From Victivallales bacterium (GTDB lineage: Bacteria; Verrucomicrobiota; Lentisphaeria; Victivallales; UBA1829), in assembly GCA_016285335.1 (NCBI GenBank), contig JAEEQO010000013.1:1-25107 (forward strand): DNA of 25,107 bases, read 5' to 3'. The translations under genes were made by a program, and so were the position numbers. Position 1 is the stretch's first letter, and every line of letters begins with the position of its first letter. The notes below the pieces were generated by a model. It did no database searches and was not told the origin of the DNA. It worked only from the letters and a program-made list of their open reading frames with translations. Positions 15,653 through 22,839 of this stretch are shown here, in pieces.

Positions 15653-15673
15653 AAAAAAAGCCGGACGCTTCCC
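15653..15673 (-). terminator. Terminator ending the candidate ncRNA
   Basis: The 3' arm of the closing stem and CCGGC are followed by seven T residues on the minus strand (15659-15653). It also fits a shorter hairpin GGTCGGAC/GTCCGGCT (15698-15691, 15666-15659, two wobbles). It lies 80 bases upstream of the Sel1-like ATG, so it would limit readthrough into that gene. Confidence 0.65.
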
Positions 15674-15883
15674 CATGCGTGTACACGAGGGTCCGACCAA
15701 GAACCCGATCCCGAGACGACAGAGAAACGCCCAGCAGAAACGGAGACACAATGCTCCTGCTGGTATTTCGTGTTCGGGATCAAAAGATTTGTTGTAAACT
15801 TGGTCGGTTTTCGTGTACTTTTGATTGAAATACGGCTGAAATGAGCTTGAAACCGGCTTTCCGTTGGTCAGAAAAGCGATTCC
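15653..15883 (-). ncRNA. Candidate structured non-coding RNA of about 230 nt, unknown class
   Basis: The stretch has a promoter 7 bases before its start, a T-tract at its end, and nested perfect complementary arms in between. Stem A joins the RNA ends: GGA plus CGCTTTTC (15883-15871) pair with GGGAAGCG plus TCC (15673-15663), with two wobbles. Stem B is GTACACGA/TCGTGTAC (15818-15811, 15688-15681). Stem C is CCGACCAAG/CTTGGTCGG (15807-15799, 15701-15693). Stem D is GATCCCGA/TCGGGATC (15781-15774, 15714-15707). Stem E is CCAGCAG/CTGCTGG (15763-15757, 15737-15731). An alternative stem, AAAGCCGG/CCGGCTTT (15860-15853, 15664-15657), would compete with A at the terminator. The long rod with closed ends and asymmetric bubbles recalls 6S RNA in outline, but no 6S consensus was recognised. 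It could also act as a leader of the Sel1-like gene, whose ATG is 80 bases on. Confidence 0.6.
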
Positions 15884-15890
15884 AAAAATC

Positions 15891-15918
15891 AATTTACACC
15901 CTGTAACGTGAAAGTCAA
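15891..15918 (-). promoter_or_regulatory. Promoter of the candidate ncRNA
   Basis: TTGACT (15918-15913), a 16-base spacer and TAAATT (15896-15891) on the minus strand. The predicted start coincides with the first base of the closing stem at about 15883. Confidence 0.6.
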
Positions 15919-15983
15919 GACGTTTTTCCGGCTTTTTCAGACAAAATATGAGGTTGATGAAAATTTGGACGCTTTTGCGTCCC

Positions 15984-16056
15984 GCTTCGCTGGGGGCGGC
16001 GTTGCCGCCTCGGTAAGCTCGCCGACGCTCGCACTTTTTTCTGACCGCGAGGCGCG
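15984..16056 (+). repeat. Dispersed 75-bp hairpin repeat, copy b
   Basis: It begins GCTTCGCTGGGGGCGGC and contains GCCGCC, CGGTAAGCTCG and GCTCGCACTTTTTTC, ending GCGAGGCGCG. The GGCGGC/GCCGCC hairpin is intact; the second stem is altered (CTCGCCGACGCTCG). After it lies a diverged piece of the TTGCAAC motif also found at 16193-16330. Confidence 0.85.
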
Positions 16057-16113
16057 ATTGTAAATACTTTCAGAAAAGTTGCAACAGAAATGTAAATGGC
16101 ATGCGTATGTGAC

Positions 16114-16187
16114 GCTTCGCTAGGGGCGGCTGCGCCGCCTCGGTAAGCTCGCTTACGCTCGCACTTTTTTCTGACCACAAGACGCGC
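16114..16187 (+). repeat. Dispersed 75-bp hairpin repeat, copy c
   Basis: Same layout as copy b with GCTTCGCTAGGGGCGGC, GCCGCC, intact GTAAGC/GCTTAC arms and GCTCGCACTTTTTTC, ending in CACAAGACGCGC. The change inside GGCGGCTGCGCCGCC keeps the pairing, so the hairpin is preserved while the loop differs from copy b. Confidence 0.85.
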
Positions 16188-16192
16188 ATGGC

Positions 16193-16330
16193 AGTGTTTT
16201 TTTGCCGGGGACACGAGCGTACGGCTGCAACTTCTTTCAATTTTGTTGCAACATACAGAACAAGGAAAGATGAGTGTTTTTTGCCGTGGATACGAAACTA
16301 GATTGCAACAACTTTCAATTTTGTTGCGGT
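16193..16330 (+). repeat. Diverged tandem duplication between repeat copies c and d
   Basis: Two units of about 60 bases, at 16193-16252 and 16273-16330, share AGTGTTTTTT, GCCG-GGA-ACGA, TTGCAAC/CTGCAAC and CTTTCAATTTTGTTGC in the same order. Each ends in a GCAAC/GTTGC inverted repeat. A third, weaker relative follows copy b (16055-16083). No gene is visible in 15919-16559. Confidence 0.7.
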
Positions 16331-16352
16331 AAAAAAAACGAAAGGAAAGGGT

Positions 16353-16429
16353 GCTTCGCTGGGGGGCGGCTGCGCCGCCTCGGTAAGCTCGCTTGCGCTC
16401 GCACTTTTTTATCTGATTGCGAGGCGCGC
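16353..16429 (+). repeat. Dispersed 75-bp hairpin repeat, copy d
   Basis: It begins GCTTCGCTGGGGGGCGGC with one extra G, then GCCGCC, CGGTAAGCTCGCTTGCGCTC and GCACTTTTTT, ending GCGAGGCGCGC. The T-run after the GC-rich stems could terminate plus-strand transcription. Confidence 0.85.
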
Positions 16430-16559
16430 AAGCAAAGCTTAAAGGAAAGCAAAAGCTAACGTCAGGTTTTACGTTTATCGAATAGCAGGCTTAGGGGGGT
16501 GTCAGGCGTTTGGCTTTAGTCATTTATTTGGAAAGTGGAGTTTTTTCTCCTTCCCGCAT

Positions 16560-16587
16560 TTGAAATTCGGGTTCGGCGTGCTATTGT
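16560..16587 (+). promoter_or_regulatory. Promoter candidate for the DUF362 gene
   Basis: TTGAAA (16560-16565), a 16-base spacer and TATTGT (16582-16587). It implies a leader of about 115 bases that contains the tandem Shine-Dalgarno repeat. Confidence 0.45.
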
Positions 16588-16621
16588 ATTCGTATTGATT
16601 CACAACCCCTTTTAACTCCAA

Positions 16622-16707
16622 GCATGATTCAAGGAGCTCACCCGTTTGCTCCGGGCGTCATTCGAGGAGTCCACACATCCACTCCAGGCACGATTAAGGA
16701 GTCCAGC
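16622..16707 (+). repeat. Tandem 33-bp repeat carrying Shine-Dalgarno sequences
   Basis: Two full 33-base units (16622-16654, 16655-16687) and a partial third share GC-T-ATT followed by a purine-rich Shine-Dalgarno: AAGGAG (16631), GAGGAG (16664) and AAGGAG (16696). Only the third has a start codon at correct distance (6 bases to ATG 16708). The units are 11 codons long and keep the downstream reading frame open. Confidence 0.8.
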
Positions 16708-17823
16708 ATGCCCGAAAAGATCTATTTCTGCAACTTCCGCACGAAAATGAACGGCACTCCCCTCCCCGGCAAGCTCCACAACCTCATGGCGAAGGCCGGA
16801 TTCGAGACGCTTGACCTGCGCGACAAGTTCGTGGCGATCAAGATGCACTTCGGCGAGCTCGGTAACCTCGCGTTCCTGCGTCCGAACTACGCGAAGGTCG
16901 TCGCCGACTTCGTGAAGCAGCGCGGCGGCAAGCCGTTCCTGACCGACTGCAACACGCTGTATCCGGGCTACCGCAAGAACGCGCTGGAACACCTCGAAAC
17001 CGCCGACCTCAACGGGTTCGGCCCGCTCACCACGGGCTGCCACGTGATCATCGCCGACGGCCTGAAGGGCGACGATGACGTCGACCTGCCCGTCCCGAAC
17101 GGCGTCCACTTCAAGACCGCGAAGATCGGGCGCGCCGTGTCCGACGCCGACGTGATCATCACGCTGAACCATTTCAAGGGGCACGAGCTGGCAGGCATGG
17201 GCGGCGCGATCAAGAACCTCGCCATGGGCTGCGCCTCGCGCGCGGGCAAAATGGCAATGCACAGCGACGGCAAGCCGGAGATCGACCGCGACCTCTGCGT
17301 AGGCTGCAAGATGTGCCTCAGGCAGTGCGCGAACAACGGCCTGGTATTCGACGCCGACGCCAGAAAGATGACCATCGACTACGACGCGTGCCTCGGCTGC
17401 GGGCGCTGCATCAGCGGGTGCCCGATGGACGCGATCCACGCCAGCTGGGGGCAGTCCGAAAAAGTCCTGAACGAGAAGATGGCCGAATACGCCGCCGCCG
17501 TCCTGAACGGCAAGCCGAATTTCCACATCAGCCTCATCTGCGACGTCTCGCCGAACTGCGACTGCCATGAGGAGAACGACGCGCCCATCATCCCCGACAT
17601 CGGCATGCTCGCCGGATTCGACCCCGTCGCGCTCGACGTGGCCTGCTGCGACCTCTGCAACAGGATGCCGCGTCTGCAGGGCTCCTGGATGGACGACTGC
17701 GCGAAAGACGGCGACGTGTTCGACGACGCCCACGACAACACCCACTGGCGCGTCGTCGTGGATCATGCGATGAAAATCGGCCTCGGCACCGACCGGTACG
17801 AGCTCGTCAAACTCGACAAGTGA
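16708..17823 (+). CDS. DUF362 domain protein with two [4Fe-4S] ferredoxin motifs
   Basis: The protein has 371 residues. The N-terminal and C-terminal parts match the DUF362 fold (VAIKMHFGELGNLAFLRP, ADVIITLNHFKGHELAGMGGAIKN, GFDPVALDVACCDLCN). A bacterial ferredoxin insert has two CX2CX2CX3C motifs: Cys197, 200, 203, 207 (CVGCKMCLRQC) and Cys228, 231, 234, 238 (CLGCGRCISGCP). In the first, Ala replaces the usual Pro after the last Cys. Proteins of this kind are thought to be cytoplasmic electron-transfer proteins, but the reaction is unknown. The ATG at 16708 has AAGGAG 6 bases before it. The frame extends upstream to 16624 but only through the tandem repeat. It is a single-gene unit followed by a hairpin shared with the convergent gene. 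Confidence 0.9.
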   Translation: MPEKIYFCNFRTKMNGTPLPGKLHNLMAKAGFETLDLRDKFVAIKMHFGELGNLAFLRPNYAKVVADFVKQRGGKPFLTDCNTLYPGYRKNALEHLETADLNGFGPLTTGCHVIIADGLKGDDDVDLPVPNGVHFKTAKIGRAVSDADVIITLNHFKGHELAGMGGAIKNLAMGCASRAGKMAMHSDGKPEIDRDLCVGCKMCLRQCANNGLVFDADARKMTIDYDACLGCGRCISGCPMDAIHASWGQSEKVLNEKMAEYAAAVLNGKPNFHISLICDVSPNCDCHEENDAPIIPDIGMLAGFDPVALDVACCDLCNRMPRLQGSWMDDCAKDGDVFDDAHDNTHWRVVVDHAMKIGLGTDRYELVKLDK

Positions 17824-17846
17824 GTGATTATCGAGGCCGACATAGG

Positions 17847-17886
17847 AAAAGGGCTGCTACAAAACGGTAAGGTTTTGCAACAGCCC
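17847..17886 (-). terminator. Long hairpin between convergent genes
   Basis: GGGCTG (17851-17856) pairs with CAGCCC (17881-17886), and inside a 3-base internal loop CAAAAC pairs with GTTTTG. On the minus strand only four T residues follow, so it is a modest terminator for the Val/Pro-rich gene and may also slow plus-strand transcription leaving DUF362. Confidence 0.6.
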
Positions 17887-17931
17887 CTCCTACTCGATCC
17901 TGGAGGTTCTATCGGTAATCAGCCTGTGCTG

Positions 17932-18804
17932 TCAACGTTTTTTCGGCGGGGCGCCGTGCTTCTGCGTGCCGCCGGTCTTTGCTTCCTTTTTCTCAGGACG
18001 GGCGGTCTTCGCCGCTTCAACGCGGGGCGCGTCCTTCTTCTCCGGACGGGTCACGACCGTGCGGACGGGTTCGCGGCGCGGGGGATCGTGACGGACCACT
18101 ACGGGTTCGCGGCGCGGCGTTTCGTGGCGGACCACCACCGGTGCGCGGCGGGGAGTTTCGTGGCGGACCACCACCGGTGCGCGGCGGGGAGTTTCGTGGC
18201 GGACGATCACCGGCTCATGACGCGGCGGTTCGTGACGGACGATCACCGGCGCGGGAGCAGGATGATGCTCGTTCAGGACGATGACCCTGTGCGGCCTGTG
18301 GTCCTGATGCCGGGGCGGAGGCGTCCATCTCGGCGGCGCCGCCGGACGCGGTTCCGCGCCGATCCAGTGCCAGATGTCGTGATAGTAGAGCCAGCCTTCA
18401 TAGTACGGGATGTATTCATCCTCGTAAAGGATGTACTCGTACTCCGGGAGCCCGATCGGTTCCGCGCCCGTCACGATGACGGTGGCCTGCGGGGTCGTGA
18501 CGACCCGCTGCGCGGCGGCGACGACCACGGGCTGCTGCTCCACGACGACCGGCTGCGCGGCGGCGACGACCACGGGCTGCTGCTCCACGACGACCGGTTT
18601 TTCCACGATCACCGTCTTTTCGACGACCACCGGAGCCGGAGGGGGTTCCACGATCGCCCGCACCAGGTTCACGATGTCGGTCGCGAGCCGGATGCCGTTG
18701 GCCGGGGGTTCATGGTGCGTTTCGTGTGCGAAGGCAGCCGGGGTGAGGATTACTGCGGCGGTGAGCGCCGCGCCGATCGCGAGTGTCTTGTTGATGGTCT
18801 TCTT
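17932..18804 (-). CDS. Secreted Val/Pro/His-rich repeat protein with a damaged start codon
   Basis: Function is unknown. The frame reads a clear signal peptide just after the Shine-Dalgarno (KKTINKTLAIGAALTAAV, then ILTPAAFA and HE). A region of Val/Glu/Gln/Pro repeats follows, then an acidic Tyr/Trp-rich block (EYEYILYEDEYIPYYEGWLY), five 12-residue repeats of the form VVVRHETPRRAP and a Lys/Arg-rich end. The product would be a periplasmic or outer-membrane low-complexity protein of about 290 residues. AGGAG (18817-18813) lies exactly 8 bases before codon 18804-18802, which reads AAG where ATG is expected. The first standard start in frame is GTG at 18672, which has no Shine-Dalgarno and would remove the signal peptide. 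The gene has an excellent promoter. It may be a recent pseudogene, a sequencing error or a non-standard start. Confidence 0.65.
   Translation of the reverse strand, partial: KKTINKTLAIGAALTAAVILTPAAFAHETHHEPPANGIRLATDIVNLVRAIVEPPPAPVVVEKTVIVEKPVVVEQQPVVVAAAQPVVVEQQPVVVAAAQRVVTTPQATVIVTGAEPIGLPEYEYILYEDEYIPYYEGWLYYHDIWHWIGAEPRPAAPPRWTPPPRHQDHRPHRVIVLNEHHPAPAPVIVRHEPPRHEPVIVRHETPRRAPVVVRHETPRRAPVVVRHETPRREPVVVRHDPPRREPVRTVVTRPEKKDAPRVEAAKTARPEKKEAKTGGTQKHGAPPKKR
18067..18246 (-). repeat. Five 36-bp tandem repeats
   Basis: Sixty codons encode five 12-residue units (VIVRHEPPRHEP, VIVRHETPRRAP, VVVRHETPRRAP, VVVRHETPRREP, VVVRHDPPRREP). The middle units are nearly identical in DNA, so copy number is likely to vary between strains. 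Confidence 0.85.
18511..18600 (-). repeat. Two 45-bp tandem repeats
   Basis: Two adjacent, almost identical 45-base units encode VVVEQQPVVVAAAQ-P and VVVEQQPVVVAAAQ-R. They differ only near the unit ends, as expected for recent slippage. Confidence 0.85.
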
Positions 18805-18875
18805 GGTCGTGTCTCCTATGGTGGGAGGTTGATGATTTCAGTCCGGGAACCGAATGTTCTTGACTTCCTTATAAT

Positions 18876-18903
18876 ACTATACTCCGAATTATTCGTTTGT
18901 CAA
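18876..18903 (-). promoter_or_regulatory. Strong promoter of the Val/Pro/His-rich gene
   Basis: A perfect TTGACA (18903-18898), a 16-base spacer and TATAGT (18881-18876) on the minus strand. Transcription would start near 18869, about 65 bases before the expected start codon. Confidence 0.75.
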
Positions 18904-18954
18904 ATGGGTTTCAAACATTTTTTTCGATTTTTTTTGAAAAAAGTCGCGTTTGAG

Positions 18955-19011
18955 CTCAAAAAAGAGAAAAGAAAGACCGGATTTTCTCTTGACAAAGGGG
19001 GCTGAAACCGG
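18955..19011 (-). terminator. Probable terminator of the uvrA-like gene
   Basis: On the minus strand CCGGTTTC (19011-19004) can pair with GAAA plus CCGG (18986-18977) with a short bulge, followed by the T-rich stretch TCTTTCTTTTCTCTTTTTT. The loop is 17 bases and the stem imperfect. Confidence 0.4.
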
Positions 19012-19012
19012 A

Positions 19013-21487
19013 TTACAGGTACTTTCCAGTCCAGGATTCCGGACAGCGGCGGATTTCTTCCGGTGTCCCGGTGAACACGATCCTGCCGCCCTCTTCGCCG
19101 CCTCCGGGTCCCATGTCGACGAGGTAGTCCGCGTGACGGATCACGTCCGGATCGTGCTCGATGACCACGACCGTCGCACCGTTCGCGATGAGGCGGCGGA
19201 ACACGCCGAGGAGCGACTGGACGTCGAGCGGATGGAGCCCGATGGTGGGCTCGTCGAAGACGAACAGCGCGTCGGACTGGATGCGGCCCATTTCGCTGGA
19301 GAGCTTGAGGCGCTGCGCCTCGCCGCCGGAAAGGCTGGGCGTGGCCTCGCCGAGCGTGAGGTAGCCCAGGCCGAGCTCGTCCAGGACCGAGAGACGCTGC
19401 CGGACGAGCTTGAGGTCGCGGCAGAATTCGAGCGCGGTGCGGATGTCCATCGACATCAGGTCGGGGAGCGAGACGGCGCGTCCCGCCTTGTTCGCCAGCA
19501 GGATCTGGGCGGCGGACTTGCCGTAGCGGGAGCCGCGGCAGTCGGGACACGGGATATCCACGTCGGGCAGGAACTGCACGTCGAGGCTGATGAGGCCGGT
19601 GCCGTCGCAGGTCGGACAACGGAGGCTGCCGGTATTGTAGGAGAAATCGCCGGCCTTGCGGCCGAGCCGCTTTGCGTCGGGCGTGCGCGCATAAATCTTG
19701 CGGAGTTCATCGTGAACGTTCGCGTAGGTCGCCACGGTGGAACGCACATTGATGCCGATGGGCGTGGCGTCGATGAGCTTGACCTGCCGGATGCCTGCCG
19801 GTTCGACCTCGCGCACGTGGGCGGGAAGTTTCCGCCCGGCGAGCTTGGCCTGAAGTCCGGGAATGAGGCTCTCCAGCACGAGCGTGGTCTTGCCGGACCC
19901 GGAAACGCCCGTGACCACGGTGAGGCGGCCCTGAGGCAGCTCCACGTTCAACGGTTTGACCGTGTGGATCGCGTCCGTGGCGAGGCGAATATGCCCAAGA
20001 TCAAACAGCTTTTTTTGGGGGCAGACAGGTGCGGGAATCGCCGGCTTCGCCCGCAGGAACGGCGCGATCTGCGAGGCGGGATCCGCGCAGATCTCCGGTA
20101 CGGAGCCCTGCGCGATGACGCGGCCGCCGCCCGCTCCGGCTTCCGGCCCGAGCTCGATGATCCAGTCCGCGCCGGAAAGCAGCTGCGTGTCGTGGTCCAC
20201 GAGCACGACGGAATTGCCGTCCGCGACCAGGTCCCGCATGACGCCCGTGAGCCCGACGAGATTCGCCGGATGCAGCCCGATCGAAGGTTCGTCCAGCACG
20301 TACAGCACGCCCGTCGTGCGGTTGCGGACCGCCCGCGCCAGCTGCATGCGCTGGCGTTCGCCGGTGGAAAGCGTGGAGGCCGCCCGGTCGAGCGTGAGGT
20401 AGCCCAGCCCCAGGTCAAGCAGACGTTTCGCGACCGTGCGGAACGATTCGCAGATGCTCCGCGCCATCGGGCGCATTTCGTCCGGCAGGGAGGCGGGGAT
20501 GCCGTCCACCCAGACGGCAAGGTCCGTGAGGCTCATCCGGCATGCCTCGTCCAGCGCGATTCCGCGCAGAAGCGGAGCCCGCGCCGCCTCGGAAAGCCGC
20601 GAACCGCCGCAATCCGGGCAGACGTCTTCCTTCAGGAACTTCGCCACGCGCTTCATGCCATTCTCGTCCTTGACGTTCCGAAGCGCGTTTTCGACCGTGT
20701 AGACGGCGTTGAAGAACGTGAAGTCCATCTCGCCGGACTCCCCGGTCTTTTTACTCTGATAGATCATGTGGTGTTTTTCGGGCGGGGCATGGAACACGAT
20801 GTCCTTTTCCCGCGCGGTGAGTTCGCGGAACGGCACGTCGGTGCGGACACCCAGGTCGCGCGCCATGTCCTTCATCAGCGACCACATCAGCGACTGCCAC
20901 GGGGCGACCGCGCCCTCGTTGATCGACAGCGAATCGTCCGGCACGATCGTGCTCAGGTCCACGTTCCGCACGATGCCCGTGCCGTCGCATTTCCGGCAGG
21001 CGCCCTGGCTGTTGAACGCGAGCCCCTCCGCGCCGGGGGCATAGAACCGCGCGCCGCAATCCGGGCAGACCAGCTCCTGTTCGGCGGCCACGGCGAGCGT
21101 CGGCGGCAGGTAATGCCCGTTCGGGCAGCGGTGGCTCGCCAGACGCGAATACATCAGCCGGAGATTGTTCAGGAGCTCGGTGCCCGTGCCGAACGTACTG
21201 CGGATGCCGGGCACGCCGGGACGCTGGTGCAGCGCCAGCGAGGCCGGCACGTGCAGGATCTCGTCGACCTGCGCTCTGCCCGCCTGCGTCATGCGCCGGC
21301 GCGTGTACGTGGACAGCGCCTCCAGGTAGCGCCGCGAGCCTTCGGCGTAGAGGACGCCCAGCGCGAGCGAGGACTTGCCGGAACCGGAGACGCCGGCGAT
21401 GCCGACGATGCGGTTCAGCGGGATGTCGACGTCGATGTTTTTGAGGTTGTGGACCCGCGCTCCGCGGACGTTGATGCTGTCGATCAT
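19013..21487 (-). CDS. UvrA2-type excinuclease ABC subunit A paralogue
   Basis: This is a tandem ABC ATPase of 824 residues against about 940 for true UvrA. Walker A motifs are GVSGSGKS (32-39) and GVSGSGKT (527-534). Signature motifs are LSTGERQR (373-380, Thr in place of Gly) and LSGGEAQR (719-726). Walker B motifs are LYVLDEP (395-401) and LFVFDEP (741-747). Zinc-binding groups occur at Cys121, 141, 144, 164, 167 and at Cys624, 627, 647, 650. The first zinc module follows Walker A after only about 85 residues, so the UvrB-binding domain is missing, which defines class II UvrA (UvrA2). These proteins are linked to DNA-damage tolerance and to self-protection against DNA-intercalating drugs. 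The ATG at 21487 has only a weak Shine-Dalgarno (AGAGA). No drug-biosynthesis genes are adjacent. Confidence 0.9.
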   Translation of the reverse strand: MIDSINVRGARVHNLKNIDVDIPLNRIVGIAGVSGSGKSSLALGVLYAEGSRRYLEALSTYTRRRMTQAGRAQVDEILHVPASLALHQRPGVPGIRSTFGTGTELLNNLRLMYSRLASHRCPNGHYLPPTLAVAAEQELVCPDCGARFYAPGAEGLAFNSQGACRKCDGTGIVRNVDLSTIVPDDSLSINEGAVAPWQSLMWSLMKDMARDLGVRTDVPFRELTAREKDIVFHAPPEKHHMIYQSKKTGESGEMDFTFFNAVYTVENALRNVKDENGMKRVAKFLKEDVCPDCGGSRLSEAARAPLLRGIALDEACRMSLTDLAVWVDGIPASLPDEMRPMARSICESFRTVAKRLLDLGLGYLTLDRAASTLSTGERQRMQLARAVRNRTTGVLYVLDEPSIGLHPANLVGLTGVMRDLVADGNSVVLVDHDTQLLSGADWIIELGPEAGAGGGRVIAQGSVPEICADPASQIAPFLRAKPAIPAPVCPQKKLFDLGHIRLATDAIHTVKPLNVELPQGRLTVVTGVSGSGKTTLVLESLIPGLQAKLAGRKLPAHVREVEPAGIRQVKLIDATPIGINVRSTVATYANVHDELRKIYARTPDAKRLGRKAGDFSYNTGSLRCPTCDGTGLISLDVQFLPDVDIPCPDCRGSRYGKSAAQILLANKAGRAVSLPDLMSMDIRTALEFCRDLKLVRQRLSVLDELGLGYLTLGEATPSLSGGEAQRLKLSSEMGRIQSDALFVFDEPTIGLHPLDVQSLLGVFRRLIANGATVVVIEHDPDVIRHADYLVDMGPGGGEEGGRIVFTGTPEEIRRCPESWTGKYL

Positions 21488-21524
21488 GATGTGTCTCTGT
21501 GTTTTCCTGTTCGCCGTTCATTTT

Positions 21525-21552
21525 AATCTAGTGCCTCTGCCGTTTTTTTCAA
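21525..21552 (-). promoter_or_regulatory. Promoter candidate for the uvrA-like gene
   Basis: TTGAAA (21552-21547), a 16-base spacer and TAGATT (21530-21525) on the minus strand, about 40 bases before the ATG. The -10 box is imperfect. Confidence 0.45.
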
Positions 21553-21652
21553 GTGAAAAAGCTCCGGTCCACTCCAAAAAGAAACGATGTCCGCCCATGC
21601 GGCCGCGTCGTCTTTTCGAAGCGGATTCGCAGGTTTGAACCATCGACCGCGT

Positions 21653-21681
21653 TTGCATTCCTCCATGAACGGTGGTATATT
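21653..21681 (+). promoter_or_regulatory. Promoter of the Gfo/Idh/MocA gene
   Basis: TTGCAT (21653-21658), a 17-base spacer and TATATT (21676-21681). Transcription would start near 21688, which excludes the in-frame codon at 21672 and supports ATG 21717. Confidence 0.65.
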
Positions 21682-21716
21682 ACACAAAAAAACAAACTTC
21701 GGAAGGAGACGATATT

Positions 21717-22817
21717 ATGCTGAAAGCCGGTTTGATCGGATGCGGAAACATCAGCGGGGCATACCTGCGCAACAAAGACGTGTTCCGGCACCTTCGCGTG
21801 GTGAAATGCGCGAGCAGGCGGATCGAATCCGCCCGCTCGACCGCGGAACAGTTCGGACTTCAGGCGGTCACGGTCGACGAGCTTCTGCGCGACCCGGAGA
21901 TCGACCTGATCCTGAACCTGACCACGCCGGACGCCCACGCGGAGATCAATCTGCGCGCGCTGGAGGCCGGGAAACATGTCTACACCGAAAAACCGTTCGC
22001 GGTCACGCGGGAGGACGCCAGAAAGGTCCTGCGTCTGGCCTCGGAAAAAGGCCTGCGGACCGGCTGCGCCCCGGACACGTTCCTGGGCGGCGGACACCAG
22101 CTCTGCCGCAAGCTCATCGACAGCGGCGCGGTGGGGAAGATCTCCGGCGGCTGCGCCATTATGGCGAACCGGGGCCCGGAAGGCTGGCATCCGAACTCCG
22201 GGTTCTACTACCTGAAAGGCGGCGGCCCGCTGATGGACATGGGGCCGTATTACATCACGGCGCTGGTCAATCTGCTCGGCCCGGTGAAACGCGTCGCCGG
22301 GTTCGGCGGCCGCGCGGTCGATCTGCGCCTCGGACGCGACGCCAATCTGGGCAAAACGTATCCGGTGGAGGTCGACACGCACTTCGCCGCCGTGCTGGAA
22401 TTCGCCTCGGGAGCCGCCATCAACCTGACCATGAGCTTCGATGTCTTCCGCCTCAGCGGGCAGATGGAGAACTGCATCGAACTGTGGGGGCTCGACGGCG
22501 CGCTCCGCACGCCCGACCCGAACACGTTCAACGGCGAGGTCCGCTTCGCGAACGCCGGCACAAAGGACGGCTGGGAGACGCCCGAAAACACGTTTATCTA
22601 TAACGATAACATGCGCCTGATCGGGTTGGCCGACATGGCCGCCGGGATCGAACTCGGGCGTCCGCACCGCTGCAGCGGCGAACTGGCGTATCATGTGACC
22701 GACGTGATGTGGTCCATCCTCGAATCGGCGGAAACGCGGCAGACGGTCGCGCCGGAAAGCACGTGCGCCCGTCCGGCTCCCCTCCGCGAAGGGCTCGCCC
22801 CCGGCGAGCTGGACTGA
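21717..22817 (+). CDS. Gfo/Idh/MocA family NAD(P)-dependent oxidoreductase
   Basis: This is a cytoplasmic sugar or cyclitol dehydrogenase of 366 residues. The N-terminal Rossmann fold starts at once with AGLIGCGNISGAY (GxGxxx at 8-13). LNLTTPDAHAEI and the conserved TEKPFAV (EKPF at 91-94) follow, the Lys of EKPF being the usual catalytic residue. The C-terminal alpha/beta domain contains GGGPLMDMGPYYITALVNLLG, in which the Asp and downstream residues contribute to substrate binding. AAGGAG lies 8 bases before the ATG. It is transcribed alone, divergent from the uvrA-like gene and convergent with the HExxH protein gene (22-base gap). Families of this kind are greatly expanded in PVC carbohydrate degraders. 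The substrate cannot be predicted from the sequence. Confidence 0.93.
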   Translation: MLKAGLIGCGNISGAYLRNKDVFRHLRVVKCASRRIESARSTAEQFGLQAVTVDELLRDPEIDLILNLTTPDAHAEINLRALEAGKHVYTEKPFAVTREDARKVLRLASEKGLRTGCAPDTFLGGGHQLCRKLIDSGAVGKISGGCAIMANRGPEGWHPNSGFYYLKGGGPLMDMGPYYITALVNLLGPVKRVAGFGGRAVDLRLGRDANLGKTYPVEVDTHFAAVLEFASGAAINLTMSFDVFRLSGQMENCIELWGLDGALRTPDPNTFNGEVRFANAGTKDGWETPENTFIYNDNMRLIGLADMAAGIELGRPHRCSGELAYHVTDVMWSILESAETRQTVAPESTCARPAPLREGLAPGELD

Positions 22818-22839
22818 AGCCGCGCCTTAAAAATGCGCC

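Noticed and set aside
15398..15892. A 164-codon minus-strand frame overlapping the start of the Sel1-like gene
   Set aside because: It crosses the inverted-repeat RNA region and its terminator, overlaps the well-supported Sel1 start, and shows no domain.
15915..16214. A 99-codon minus-strand frame with an internal Arg-rich repeat
   Set aside because: The protein repeat is simply the translation of hairpin copies b and c. No start signal was seen.
13435..16707. A CRISPR array or integron attC array suggested by repeated elements
   Set aside because: Copies are irregularly spaced, of mixed orientation, with no uniform spacers, no cas genes and no integrase or attC core sites.
17824..19005. 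A 393-codon plus-strand frame after the DUF362 gene
   Set aside because: The opposite strand has a promoter, Shine-Dalgarno and signal peptide. The plus-strand product is an Arg/Asp/His repeat created by the minus-strand repeats.
18950..21526. An 858-codon plus-strand frame opposite the uvrA-like gene
   Set aside because: No recognisable motif, while the minus strand carries complete ABC and zinc motifs.
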